This document shows positions 45,192 to 55,770 of a stretch of 64,000 nt of DNA, one piece after another. Source of the stretch: an uncultured Prevotellaceae bacterium. Its GTDB lineage: Bacteria > Bacteroidota > Bacteroidia > Bacteroidales > Bacteroidaceae. Below the pieces are notes generated by a model. The model saw nothing but the letters and a program-made list of their open reading frames with translations. It was not told the origin of the DNA and made no database searches. A program made the position numbers and the translations under genes. How positions within the stretch are numbered: the stretch's first letter is position 1; each line of letters opens with the position of its first letter. The stretch is from assembly GCA_902767775.1 (NCBI GenBank), contig CACXIP010000020.1:1-64000 (forward strand), in the 5' to 3' direction.

Positions 45192-47756
45192 TTAGAAGTC
45201 AAAATCGTTTTCAATTAAAGTGTTGTTGGTCACATTCTCCTTGATAAGCGGATTCAGATTGTCCGTTGCATCATAGATCTTCAGTTGAAGCACCTTTGCT
45301 TCCACATTCTTGTTCAAGGTCAGGTCAACTACAATCTTGCGGTCGTCCAAAGAAGGTGCTGTCTTATCGAGCATCACATCCACAATAGATGTCACAGGCT
45401 CGTCGTTGTAATATAAAGCTACTCTTACGAGTCTTTCTTTCATATTCATCGACACCGCCTCCGTCTGCAATAGTTTGAAACGTAAACGCGATGCCTGAAT
45501 GGATAGTTTTCTGTCGAGAATCATCACACCTACGGGTTGTTTACTGTCCGATCTTTCTTGGCGGCTATTGATGACAGGGATAATGATTTCCTGCAATGCG
45601 GCTCCACCATGAGTGAACATATATCCTCCCGATGGGGCTGCTACCCGGTTGGTACCTTGTGGCACAGCCACAAATACATCTTTTGCATTCTCCATAGCCG
45701 ACACTTCACCCAACGGGAACTTGATGAATCTTGCTACTTCGGCATCTGAATTTGTCAGATAGTAACGGGTACTCTTTTCTAAGAAATCTTCCTCTACCTT
45801 CTCTTTGTCTTTTTCTGCAAAGACAATATCATTGAAAAGGAAACCATGATCACTGGTCACATACAATTCCCTCACGTTATATGACGCATGAATCTTGGGA
45901 ATCAATGTCGCCAGGTCTTGGATGGCCTCCCTGCAATTTTGTGTGATTTGCTTGGCCGTCCCGTCATGGCTCTTTCTGTCAACCACGTCATGGAAGATAT
46001 ATACCACAGAATGTTTGAATATCTCTCGGTTCTTGTCTTGATTATATTCCGCTACAGTATCAAAAGACACACATATGGCACCATCACGATAGCGTTGCAA
46101 ATGTTCGGAACGCTTGTCTATGGTGTTCAGAATGTGGTTGTCCACAGACATGTCTTGTGACTCACCAGTACCATAAAGTTTCAGAGAATGATGTGGCAGT
46201 AAAGACGGCTTGCAATATTTCGTCTCTGTCGGAAGCATGGCAAGCGCCGGTTTTAGTGTGGCTACATGGCGTGATTTTGCCAATTCGCCTATCAGTTCCT
46301 GGGCCACTTCATAACGCAGCGCATCACTGATGATGACCACTACTTTTTTCTGTAGTGGATGTATTTTTTCCTGATAGAAATCCTGTTGCCGCAACAAATG
46401 CACTTCCTTCATACCACCAGTCTCCTTGATGCACCGCGTCCATTCAAAGTTCAAGCGGTTGTTGAATTTTGCATAATTCAAGTCAAGGGAATGCTTAGCA
46501 CTTTGCATAGTGACAAACAAATCAGAAGATGGATCCAGTTTGAAGAAACATTCGTTGGCGAGACGATAGAGTTGGTCAATGGCAAAGAAGTCGTTTTGAT
46601 ATCGTGTGACATACTCATCGGGGGTATTCAACGTTATGGAACCCGATGACAACATGGCTTTATACGTCCTTGCCACCATAAGGGCATAGTTCATCATCAT
46701 CGCCATCGTACCATGGTCGTTATGTTTGATGAGCAAATCTTCTACCCTGTTGATAACCAATTCAGGCTCTTTCTCAACCTTGTCTTCCATCAGCGTCTTA
46801 ATGATAGGTATGCATAAACGTTGTGGAACAAAGTAATAGTTGGCCTCTGTACCATACCAGTTGATGATGTTCTCGTCGTGAACGTCATTGCCTAATTCAT
46901 CAAATAGTTCCTGTAATGCCACCGCAGACTTCTCACTGCTGAGTGCCAGTTCCAAAATGCGGTTCATCTGCTGCAAGGCTAAGGAATCGTTGATGCGGTA
47001 TTGCTTGTAGTTGTCCCCTGAAACAGGAGCCAGATTCTGTGTGATGGCATTGTATTTCAACACTTTCACGATGCTACCTATCTTCTCCATCGTATTGTCT
47101 TCGAAACCAACACCAAAAATATCAGTCAGCCTTTGATTTAGCATATCACTGGCATCTTTGCATCCACGAAGTCTTATGAAGAAGTCCTTCTGTTTCTGCT
47201 TTTCACTCTCACGACCTTGCAGAAGCAGCCTTACGATGATGGCATCCCAGTCAAGAACACGTTGCTGTCCGAAATAGGTGCTGATAAAACCACGAACGAA
47301 CTTGTCTGTGGTGATGCTTCGGTCTGCATAATATGATGCGAACAGCCTATGCATCTTTTCGGACTGTAATGCCTGAATGTTGCGTTCCACAAATTTCACC
47401 ATTTTCTTGTCCGTTTCCGGCAAACCGTTTTGCTGCATAAAGGCTGCATAGTCCTGGCTGCGGTATTCCATATTGGCCACAAGTACGTCCATTAAAGGGA
47501 ATTTGACTTGCAGTGACTTTTGTTGCAGGGGCGAGGGCTGATGCATCATCATGATCACCTTATCGTTCTGCCAGTCATTGTCCAGGTTATATTTCACCGT
47601 GAACCAGTCTCCCTTGAAGTCCACATAGCGATAACCTTCTGCCCAAGTGGCTCCTTCCAACTCTGCAGCAACCCAGTCGTTATTGAAGATAAAGAGCACC
47701 TTCAACTGTGGGTCGCGTTCGAAATACTGATATATCTTGTCTTGTGTACTATTCAT
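45192..47756 (-). CDS. pglZ: BREX type 1 PglZ
   Basis: An 854-aa alkaline-phosphatase-superfamily protein, a core component of BREX type 1. Metal-binding segments are VVVIISDALRYE (about 472) and LYVTSDHGFLF (about 631). The long N-terminal half is BREX-specific and begins IYQYFERDPQLKVLFIFNND. The protein is complete. It follows the peptidase-like gene by 11 bases and is followed by brxL, the canonical order apart from the insertion. Confidence 0.93.
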   Translation of the reverse strand: MNSTQDKIYQYFERDPQLKVLFIFNNDWVAAELEGATWAEGYRYVDFKGDWFTVKYNLDNDWQNDKVIMMMHQPSPLQQKSLQVKFPLMDVLVANMEYRSQDYAAFMQQNGLPETDKKMVKFVERNIQALQSEKMHRLFASYYADRSITTDKFVRGFISTYFGQQRVLDWDAIIVRLLLQGRESEKQKQKDFFIRLRGCKDASDMLNQRLTDIFGVGFEDNTMEKIGSIVKVLKYNAITQNLAPVSGDNYKQYRINDSLALQQMNRILELALSSEKSAVALQELFDELGNDVHDENIINWYGTEANYYFVPQRLCIPIIKTLMEDKVEKEPELVINRVEDLLIKHNDHGTMAMMMNYALMVARTYKAMLSSGSITLNTPDEYVTRYQNDFFAIDQLYRLANECFFKLDPSSDLFVTMQSAKHSLDLNYAKFNNRLNFEWTRCIKETGGMKEVHLLRQQDFYQEKIHPLQKKVVVIISDALRYEVAQELIGELAKSRHVATLKPALAMLPTETKYCKPSLLPHHSLKLYGTGESQDMSVDNHILNTIDKRSEHLQRYRDGAICVSFDTVAEYNQDKNREIFKHSVVYIFHDVVDRKSHDGTAKQITQNCREAIQDLATLIPKIHASYNVRELYVTSDHGFLFNDIVFAEKDKEKVEEDFLEKSTRYYLTNSDAEVARFIKFPLGEVSAMENAKDVFVAVPQGTNRVAAPSGGYMFTHGGAALQEIIIPVINSRQERSDSKQPVGVMILDRKLSIQASRLRFKLLQTEAVSMNMKERLVRVALYYNDEPVTSIVDVMLDKTAPSLDDRKIVVDLTLNKNVEAKVLQLKIYDATDNLNPLIKENVTNNTLIENDFDF

Positions 47757-47767
47757 ACTTTCTTTGA

Positions 47768-48427
47768 TTATTTATCATTGTCTACAGATACGTACTCTTT
47801 TATCTCAATTTTTGCTTTAATATCATCAGTGATATACCAATATGGAAAATCCCCTGTGTTATTGCGCTCAGTGTCAATAACACAATTCCAATATGTTATT
47901 GTTGGTTGTTCAAATCCTGGGTCAAGGCACAAAATCTTATTTACTTTCTCATTTCCTTCCTCACCAGAATATTCAACTCCTATTGCTAAAACAGCATGAT
48001 CCATTCCATTGTTGCTATACAATCTAAGTATAACAGGTACATCGTTATAAATACTATCGGCTATACTTGATAATATGATAGATTTAGTCTTATGTACTAT
48101 ATGTGTCCCGGCACATAACTCCCTTAGTTCTTTTGTAAGTGTTTTAAGTGAGTAGCCGTCTCTAACTAAGCCCTGTTCATCAAGAAGATGACTCAACAAT
48201 TTTCCTTTTGGAGTGCGTTTATCAGGATTCCTTTTTTCCCATATATCGATATCTTCATTATCAAGATAGCCTATAACGAGGAGGGCCATTATCGTGCTAT
48301 AAACAACGCATGCCCCATCAAGGCTGCCTTGCTGCTGGTGAAGAGCGACCCAAGTCCCATTCGAACCCTTTGCTTGCAGCCCATTTCTGTTAAGCCTTAC
48401 AGAATCAACAATATAAATATTCGCCAT
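47768..48427 (-). CDS. Putative papain/C39-like cysteine peptidase
   Basis: A 219-aa protein that is not a standard BREX component, inserted between pglX and pglZ with gaps of only 17 and 11 bases. Spacing and order of residues suggest a papain-fold peptidase: Gln (Q31-Q33) and Cys40 in HQQQGSLDGAC, His144 in GMDHAVLAIG, and Asp169 in CLDPGF. That is the oxyanion Gln/Cys/His/Asp order of C39-like and other papain-fold proteases. No signal peptide, so it acts in the cytoplasm. Whether it cleaves a BREX protein, a phage protein or something else is open. The fold call is from motifs only. Confidence 0.6.
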   Translation of the reverse strand: MANIYIVDSVRLNRNGLQAKGSNGTWVALHQQQGSLDGACVVYSTIMALLVIGYLDNEDIDIWEKRNPDKRTPKGKLLSHLLDEQGLVRDGYSLKTLTKELRELCAGTHIVHKTKSIILSSIADSIYNDVPVILRLYSNNGMDHAVLAIGVEYSGEEGNEKVNKILCLDPGFEQPTITYWNCVIDTERNNTGDFPYWYITDDIKAKIEIKEYVSVDNDK

Positions 48428-48444
48428 ACTTGTCTTGCTTATTC

Positions 48445-51400
48445 TTATTTTATTTTTGCTAACACATCTCCGAATTTGGCATAGTTAACCAATACGCCAT
48501 CGTCGAGGTCGAAAGCGATTTGTTGGTCTGCAATGACATGGAGACGGTCGTGATACTCCCGACACTCTGCTATCTGCTTGACGATATTGTCAAGTTGCTT
48601 GCGCTCACGGGCGGAGAGGTTGGCGGCTTCGGCTTCCATCTCACTTTGTTTCTGGAGTAGCCACTCAATGTGTGGCAACAGGTACTTCGTGCGGATTCGT
48701 TCTGCAGTGTAGGCATCCATACGGTGCATATAGACGATGCACTGGAACGCGCCCTTTTTACTGCTGAAAAGCCAGTAGATGGGGCGATTCTGATACATCT
48801 TCTTGTGATCTTTCCAGAAGTCCTTAACAAAGTAGTCATCGATGCTCTTGCCCAAGGCTGACTCGATGAAGTTCAGGTTCTCGACTAATGTCTCTTCACC
48901 AAAGGTGACGGACAGCCAATGTTTGAAGCGTACTGTGGCATTATCGGCAAAGTCGCTTTGTGCTGACATCAACGGCACGATGCCGTCATCATCCACCTCA
49001 AAACGGCTATTAGGTACCAGTTTATTGAACTGCTCAATACCGTCACCTTGGTTAGCAAGAATCAAACCAGGCTTGTCAATACTGTAGCGTCCCATCATAC
49101 ATCCTACTGCGTAACTAATGAGCTGCTTCATTATAACGTCAGGATGCCAAACAATTTGATTGTTTTTAATGGAGATTTCGCCTTGTTGCAAAATGGTAAT
49201 CTCGTCCATTGGAACATCTGGTGTCAGTTCGTCCTGCAAACCGTATATTTCAATGAATTGGCGGTTCAGCTCCTCTTCGTTCCGATGTAATTGGTCGAAT
49301 AGACGTTCCCATTTCTGACAATAAGTGGTGTAGCACCATTCCAGTTTCTCTGGTTCGGGACCAGCTGGCTCGATATAAACACGCCGCCCTGTTTCTCGAT
49401 ATTCTTTGTCGATTAACCAATCTACGTTTTCAAACAGTACGTCCAAATCCATTGTCAAGAGTTCATTGCGTTGGAAGTCCCAAGAAGTCTCGTGTGAGTC
49501 CCAATCCTCACGAGATATTAAAATACAGTTATGTGCTAAATTATTAATTTGTTCCTGTTTCTTTTGAATAATCGGAATGTTCTTAAGGTTACCTACTTGG
49601 AAATTGAATGTTGGGTTCATTATAGCCATACAATGTGTTCCTATTTTTGAACACAAAACAGCAAGAACGTAATTTATTTTTTCGTGTAGCATAAACATAG
49701 AGGAACCTGCCACATCAAAAGAAAAGCCCGTTGGGGTATATCTTACACCAAAATTATGTGAGCTTATAAAGGACCAAGTTATTCCTTCCTGGAAATAGCG
49801 TTCCTTTCCATCATGTCTATGTCCAGACAAGACACTCATTTGATTTTGACCTTTCTTGTCGTAACGAAGAACATGTGTTGCGTTTCCATACCATTTTCTA
49901 AAATCACCTCCTTTATTGTATGGAACATACTTTTCTTGCATTTGTAAACTCTCAGGTTGCTTTTTTAATGCAGTGTTTATATCATTTCTACCAACTTCAT
50001 GCCAAAAACGAACAAAAAGTTCGTTTTTTCCTGTAGACATTCCATGTCTAACATCTGCAAAATCTTTAATTTTCTCAGAATTGTTAAATATTGAAATAGT
50101 TTTTTCACTTACCCAATATCCAATCGGATATCCGGGAATTTTCTCAAAGCTCTCTTGTTTCACAATGGAATATCTTCCATTATCTTTCTTAGGATAAACG
50201 AAAGGAATATTATTTGTTTTGTCTATATCATCAATTGTTAAGTATGAGTATTCTCCTCTACGTCCATTGGATTTACATTTTTGGATTATTGTCATAGCAG
50301 TTCCAAAAGCAATACCTATAATATGCCAACCAAAATGTCCTAATGAGAACAAATAAAAATGATCTAATAATTCTTGCCGTAATTTCTCAAAAGATGACAG
50401 GAACATCCATGATTCCATTGTAATAAATGCCGAAAGGCCATTAGGAATAGTCCTGTCCAACATCATAACCATGAATGTTGCAAATAAATCTTGTTTAGAA
50501 ATAGGATACACTTTGTCAAGGTAAAATGAAAGCATTGTATTCATATTTCCTCTACCCATATATGGTGGATTTGCTACCATAGCAGAATATTTCTTCGTCA
50601 AAACAAGAATGATACTCATATATGGCATCAGTTGACGAATTGCTTCAGGAACATAAGATTCCTTCTCATATTCCTCCATTCGAATCATGATGGCATTGCG
50701 AGTATTCTCAGAGATATTGAATTTCATAATGCTACCGAGGTTCTTTGCTTGATCCATCAGGTTGATAGCATCTATAACCTCTTGTATCATCTGCTGATTT
50801 CCACCAATGAAAAAGCTTGGAAGTGTATCTCGAAGGCTTTCCTTGTATGGATATGGTTCTGGCATATCCAATATTTTTGGCATAAGATGAGCATCGGCAA
50901 AACTGCTGTCTTTTTGACATGCTTTTAACAAAAGGGCAAATTGGGCCAACTGTTTGGCACGAGTGTCGATGTCAACACCAGTCAGGTTGTATTTGAAAAT
51001 ATTCTCGATGGCTTGTTTTCGGCTGTAACCTTCAAGGAGATAAAGGTCGTAGAGTATATCGAAACCTTCATTTAAGATATGTCCCGAGCCACAGGCGAGG
51101 TCTGCGAATTTCAGTTCTTTAAGGTCATCATAATGAAGTATGTTTTCCTCCGGTGTTGGTTCTGTTGGTTCAACAAGGTATTTCCAACGTTTTTGAATGT
51201 CATCCTCGTATGGATTGTTATCGAGATAGATACGCCCGATGGTATTCTGCACCATGTATTTCACAATCCAGTTGGGTGTGAAGATTTGCGTGGCTGCAGG
51301 AATATCCTTTGCCTCTGCTTTTTTACCTTTCTTGAAACTGGCAAAAACATCATCCTTCTTTTCAGAAATATAGAATTGATATAGCCAGCCAATGAGTTCT

Positions 51401-52023
51401 GGTGAATGGTAATCTTCTTCACTAATAAACTCTGTATTGTTGAGCATATCCACAAAACCGCCCTCAGCCAAGATGTTGGTAGGCAAAAGCAATTCTGTAT
51501 AGTCCGTAATATGACCAAAACACTTGTAAATGACTGGATTGGCATGGCAGAAAGCTACAATAAGAATGCGAAACTGTTCTGCTGTCTGACTGTCGTCAAT
51601 CAATAATTCTTCAAGCTTACGCAACTCATCGGCCTTCATTTCTGGAATACGACCTTGTCGTGCTTCGCTCACGAGGAGTGGAATGTGTACACCTTCACTC
51701 TCATACTGAAGGACGGGAGCAATGAGACCATTCTTCACCATGATACGGATGGCAACTAAACGGTTAAACCAAGTATATGCTGCTTCTTCAGCTATTTCCT
51801 CTAAACTATGCGACTTAATGGCATGGGCAAGCGACAGCCACTTCTGATAAAAATCTTCAGCCACGGTTTCACCCATAAAGGTAGCACCACCCTCAAATTG
51901 TTGCGGTTCTTCAATTGCTGTGCCATCAGCCTTAAAGCCCAGTGCCTGCAAGCGATGTGCTACGCCCTGCATCAATATATTGCGAGCTTCAGTAGCGAAG
52001 CGTTTCAGTCGGTTAGTATCCAT
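48445..52023 (-). CDS. pglX: BREX adenine methyltransferase PglX, second copy
   Basis: A 1192-aa N6-adenine DNA methyltransferase that marks self DNA in BREX. It has the S-adenosylmethionine motif ADLACGSGHILNEG (about 305) and the catalytic NPPYMGRGN (about 483). It matches the adjacent copy at 52068-55757 closely over the first 420 residues and the last 250, but differs through the target-recognition middle. Length is typical. The spacing of 44 bases suggests co-transcription. Confidence 0.93.
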   Translation of the reverse strand: MDTNRLKRFATEARNILMQGVAHRLQALGFKADGTAIEEPQQFEGGATFMGETVAEDFYQKWLSLAHAIKSHSLEEIAEEAAYTWFNRLVAIRIMVKNGLIAPVLQYESEGVHIPLLVSEARQGRIPEMKADELRKLEELLIDDSQTAEQFRILIVAFCHANPVIYKCFGHITDYTELLLPTNILAEGGFVDMLNNTEFISEEDYHSPELIGWLYQFYISEKKDDVFASFKKGKKAEAKDIPAATQIFTPNWIVKYMVQNTIGRIYLDNNPYEDDIQKRWKYLVEPTEPTPEENILHYDDLKELKFADLACGSGHILNEGFDILYDLYLLEGYSRKQAIENIFKYNLTGVDIDTRAKQLAQFALLLKACQKDSSFADAHLMPKILDMPEPYPYKESLRDTLPSFFIGGNQQMIQEVIDAINLMDQAKNLGSIMKFNISENTRNAIMIRMEEYEKESYVPEAIRQLMPYMSIILVLTKKYSAMVANPPYMGRGNMNTMLSFYLDKVYPISKQDLFATFMVMMLDRTIPNGLSAFITMESWMFLSSFEKLRQELLDHFYLFSLGHFGWHIIGIAFGTAMTIIQKCKSNGRRGEYSYLTIDDIDKTNNIPFVYPKKDNGRYSIVKQESFEKIPGYPIGYWVSEKTISIFNNSEKIKDFADVRHGMSTGKNELFVRFWHEVGRNDINTALKKQPESLQMQEKYVPYNKGGDFRKWYGNATHVLRYDKKGQNQMSVLSGHRHDGKERYFQEGITWSFISSHNFGVRYTPTGFSFDVAGSSMFMLHEKINYVLAVLCSKIGTHCMAIMNPTFNFQVGNLKNIPIIQKKQEQINNLAHNCILISREDWDSHETSWDFQRNELLTMDLDVLFENVDWLIDKEYRETGRRVYIEPAGPEPEKLEWCYTTYCQKWERLFDQLHRNEEELNRQFIEIYGLQDELTPDVPMDEITILQQGEISIKNNQIVWHPDVIMKQLISYAVGCMMGRYSIDKPGLILANQGDGIEQFNKLVPNSRFEVDDDGIVPLMSAQSDFADNATVRFKHWLSVTFGEETLVENLNFIESALGKSIDDYFVKDFWKDHKKMYQNRPIYWLFSSKKGAFQCIVYMHRMDAYTAERIRTKYLLPHIEWLLQKQSEMEAEAANLSARERKQLDNIVKQIAECREYHDRLHVIADQQIAFDLDDGVLVNYAKFGDVLAKIK

Positions 52024-52067
52024 ATTTTCAAGTGATTTAATTCATTCAGTCTTTCAAATCTCTATTC

Positions 52068-55000
52068 TTACTTAATTTTTTGGAGCACATCTCCAAACTT
52101 GGCATAGTTGACCACCACACCATCGTCGAGGTCGAAGGCAATTTGTTTGTCGGCAATGACATGGAGGCGGTCGTGATACTCCCGGCATTCCGCTATCTGC
52201 TTGACGATATTGTCAAGTTGCTTTCGCTCTCTGGCAGAGAGGTTGGCAGCTTCGGCTTCCATCTCGCTTTGTTTCTGAAGTAGCCACTCAATGTGTGGCA
52301 ACAGGTACTTCGTGCGGATGCGCTCTGCGGTAAAGGCATCCATCCGGTGCATGTAGGCGATGCACTGGAATGCGCCCTTCTTACTACTGAAAAGCCAGTA
52401 GATGGGCCGATTCTGATACATCTTTTTATGGTCTTTCCAAAAGTCCTTTACAAAGTAGTCATCGATGCTCTTGCCAAGAGATGCTTCAATGAAGTTCAGG
52501 TTCTCAACTAGGGTATCTTCGCCAAAGGCTACAGAGAGCCAATGCTTAAATCTAACTGTGGCATTATCAGAGAAGTCACTTTGGGCGGACATCAGTGGCA
52601 CGATGCCATCATCATCTACCTCGAAACGACTATTGGACACTTGTTCATTGAACTGCTCAATGCCGTCACCCTGGTTAGCAAGTATCAAACCGGGCTTGTC
52701 AATACTGTAGCGACCCATCATACAGCCTACGGCATAACTAATGAGCTGCTTCATCAGTACATCTGTATGCCATACAATTTGATTGTCTTTTATGGAGATT
52801 TGGTTTCGCCGAATCTCTTCTTCGTTCGGCATAGTTCCAAATGAGTTTGGACTCTGCTCTCGCTCAATCGAGATTTCTCCTTGTTGCAGGATGGTGATTT
52901 CATCCAACGGAACGTCTGGGGTTAGTTCGTTTTGTAAGCCGTATATCTCGATGAATTGGCGATTCAACTCTTCTTCGTTCTCATGGAGTTGCATAAATTT
53001 GTCTGTCCATTGCTCCTCAAATTCCTTCACGAAGTTCTCTATGCGGTAGGACGATGCGTCACAATCTTCCTGCATGTATTGATTGCAAAGAGCGACGAGA
53101 GGATTTGACTTGAAATCCCATGAGGTTTCGTGGGAGTCCCAATCGAATTTGGAAATCTCTATATTCTGTTTTACAAAAGATGATATACTTGTGTCATTTC
53201 TAATAATGATTGGAACTGAAGTTACTGGGCCAACCATAAAGTTCAATGTTGGAGCAAGTATTTTTAGATATTCGGTACAAACAATTGAGTTTAAGAAGCC
53301 AGTATAATAATGGATAAACCCATTGTCATGTGGATATAAGCAGAATCCTGACATGTCTGACAAAAATCCAGATTTCACCCTAAACGATGTCACACTTGTC
53401 GCAATTCTTGACCATGTAATCATTGGCTTGAATTTGAGAGAGTCATCATATTGCTGATAGTGATGCCCTGTTTCTTCACTATTTAACTTAATTCTTTCTC
53501 CGTCATTTTGCCAATCAACTAAAAACTCATTATTGCCATACCATTTTCTAAAAGCTCCTCCTTTGTTAAATGGGAACCATTTTTTTGATTGAAAACTTGA
53601 ATTAACGTTAGTAGCATCAAATTTAATATTGTCGGCTACGACCTCCCACCACAGACGCATAAACAAGCCATTATCTCCTGTCTGTATTCCTACAGAAGCT
53701 GTAATGAAAGATGAGAGAGACTCACCTGATATAAAATTTCTCATTATCATGCTACTTGCCCAGTACCCAATTGGAAGTCCTGGAATCTTCTCAAAGTTTC
53801 CTTGCTCCACATTGGCATAGTACACCCTCTCCGTATGGTTGGTCTGAGCATCAAAGAACATGCGTTCTTTGTCGCTACAATTCTTGCCATCAACCAATCG
53901 GAAATAAGTGCCACAATTCTCTAATTCTCTAATTCTTGATAAACTATTCGTGACCACAAAAGCAGCATTTTGAACTACCTCACCACTAAGTTCATCAAAA
54001 GTACGGGGGCCAAGGTGTAAAAGCGAGTCAATATGGAAATTTTCAAGTAAGTCACGACGTAACTTCTCAAACGATGACAAGAACATCCACGAGTGCATAT
54101 TAATCATACCATATTTGCCATTATCTGCCAATCTGTCGATAGCAACCTCCATAAATACGGCAAAGAGGTCAGCCTTTGATTTCTCGTAGTTGTCCCTAAC
54201 ATACTTCGACAGTACATTGTCGAAACGACCACTACCCATATATGGCGGATTCATACAGATTGCTGCATAATGGTCTGTCAATGCCAAGATAATACGCATA
54301 TATGGCATCAACAACCGGTTTTCCTCTGTTACTATTCCCCCTTGTATCATCATCTCCTCATACTCCTGCAACCGAATTATTACGGTGTTTCGGGTGGATT
54401 CAGAAAGATTGAATTTCATAATACTGCCTAAGGTACCAGCATCGTCAATTAATTGTATGGCATCACACAATTCACCAACCATCTTCTGGTTGTCACCCAT
54501 AAGAAATATGGGTACTATCATTCCCAACCATGCCCTAACGGCATCTTCATCTTCAAGGGTGAGTGTTAAATTATCGGGCATCACCTCACCGATAGGTCGC
54601 GGCATAGCGTAGACTCTTGGCATCAGATGACCATCGAGGAATGAAGCATCTTTCTGACATGCTTTCATCAATAAAGCAAAAGTAGCCAACTGCTTGGCAC
54701 GGCTGTCTATATCGATGCCTAACAGGTTGTAACGGAATATGTGGGCTATTGCATCCTTTCGGTTGTAACCTTCATTGATATATAGGCCATAGAACATATC
54801 AAAAGCCTCATTCAAGATATGGCCAGAACCACAAGCCAAGTCGGCTGCTTTTAGTTCCCTTAGGTCTTCGTAGTGGAAAATACCATCTTCTGGCGTTTTC
54901 TCTGTCGGTTCTACAAGGCACCTCCATTTTTCTTGCAATTCATCCTCATATGGATTATTGTCAAGATAGATACGACCGATGGTGTTTTGCACCATATACT

Positions 55001-55757
55001 TCACGATCCAATTGGGTGTAAAGATTTGCGTGGCAGGAGCGATTTCATCTGGGTCATACTTGCCTTTCTTGGCAAAGGCTTCATCTTTTCGGTCGGAGAT
55101 ATAAAACTGATAGAGCCAGCCTATCAGTTCTGCACTGGCATACTGTTCGTCGGATATGAACTCCGTATGGTTGAGCATGGTGAGGAATCCTGCATCAGAA
55201 AGGATATTTGGTGGCAGCAACAATTCCGTATAGTCTGCTATTGCACCAAAACATTGATTGACGATGGGATTAGCATGACAGTAGGCCACGATAAGCAGGG
55301 CAAACTGCTGCTCTACCTTACTTGGGTCTTCGAGTAAGTCCATCAGTTTCTGTCGTTCTGTCTCACGCATATCAGGGAATCGACCTTGTTGTGCATCGCT
55401 AACAATAGCAGGCACATGGATATCCCCGCTCTCGTATTCCAAAACGGGAGCAATGAATCCCTGCTTCTCCATAATACGGATGGCCATAAAACGGTTGAAC
55501 CAGGTGTATGCTGCTTCCTCCGTCACCTCGCGAATGCTTCTTGATTGAATATTGTGATAGAGTGACATCCAACGTTTATAGAAGTCAAGACTCACCACAT
55601 CATTCATAAACACGGCACCTCCCTCCATTTCTTGTGGCAGTTCACTGGGCTGTCCTGTTTTAAGGTCAAAGCCCAGTGCCTGCAAGCGGTTGCGCACCCC
55701 TTGTATCAATATATTGCGTGCTTCAGTGGCGAAGCGTTTCAGCCGGCTTGTATCCAT
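52068..55757 (-). CDS. pglX: BREX adenine methyltransferase PglX, first copy
   Basis: A 1229-aa paralogue with ADLACGSGHILNEA (about 305) and NPPYMGSGRF (about 501). Relative to the other copy it carries an insert near the C-terminal quarter (EREQSPNSFGTMPNEEEIRR) and a different recognition region. Both copies have intact motifs, so the locus may modify two sequences. It lies 13 bases behind the GIY-YIG gene and ends 44 bases before the next pglX. Confidence 0.93.
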   Translation of the reverse strand: MDTSRLKRFATEARNILIQGVRNRLQALGFDLKTGQPSELPQEMEGGAVFMNDVVSLDFYKRWMSLYHNIQSRSIREVTEEAAYTWFNRFMAIRIMEKQGFIAPVLEYESGDIHVPAIVSDAQQGRFPDMRETERQKLMDLLEDPSKVEQQFALLIVAYCHANPIVNQCFGAIADYTELLLPPNILSDAGFLTMLNHTEFISDEQYASAELIGWLYQFYISDRKDEAFAKKGKYDPDEIAPATQIFTPNWIVKYMVQNTIGRIYLDNNPYEDELQEKWRCLVEPTEKTPEDGIFHYEDLRELKAADLACGSGHILNEAFDMFYGLYINEGYNRKDAIAHIFRYNLLGIDIDSRAKQLATFALLMKACQKDASFLDGHLMPRVYAMPRPIGEVMPDNLTLTLEDEDAVRAWLGMIVPIFLMGDNQKMVGELCDAIQLIDDAGTLGSIMKFNLSESTRNTVIIRLQEYEEMMIQGGIVTEENRLLMPYMRIILALTDHYAAICMNPPYMGSGRFDNVLSKYVRDNYEKSKADLFAVFMEVAIDRLADNGKYGMINMHSWMFLSSFEKLRRDLLENFHIDSLLHLGPRTFDELSGEVVQNAAFVVTNSLSRIRELENCGTYFRLVDGKNCSDKERMFFDAQTNHTERVYYANVEQGNFEKIPGLPIGYWASSMIMRNFISGESLSSFITASVGIQTGDNGLFMRLWWEVVADNIKFDATNVNSSFQSKKWFPFNKGGAFRKWYGNNEFLVDWQNDGERIKLNSEETGHHYQQYDDSLKFKPMITWSRIATSVTSFRVKSGFLSDMSGFCLYPHDNGFIHYYTGFLNSIVCTEYLKILAPTLNFMVGPVTSVPIIIRNDTSISSFVKQNIEISKFDWDSHETSWDFKSNPLVALCNQYMQEDCDASSYRIENFVKEFEEQWTDKFMQLHENEEELNRQFIEIYGLQNELTPDVPLDEITILQQGEISIEREQSPNSFGTMPNEEEIRRNQISIKDNQIVWHTDVLMKQLISYAVGCMMGRYSIDKPGLILANQGDGIEQFNEQVSNSRFEVDDDGIVPLMSAQSDFSDNATVRFKHWLSVAFGEDTLVENLNFIEASLGKSIDDYFVKDFWKDHKKMYQNRPIYWLFSSKKGAFQCIAYMHRMDAFTAERIRTKYLLPHIEWLLQKQSEMEAEAANLSARERKQLDNIVKQIAECREYHDRLHVIADKQIAFDLDDGVVVNYAKFGDVLQKIK

Positions 55758-55770
55758 TTTTCATATCATT

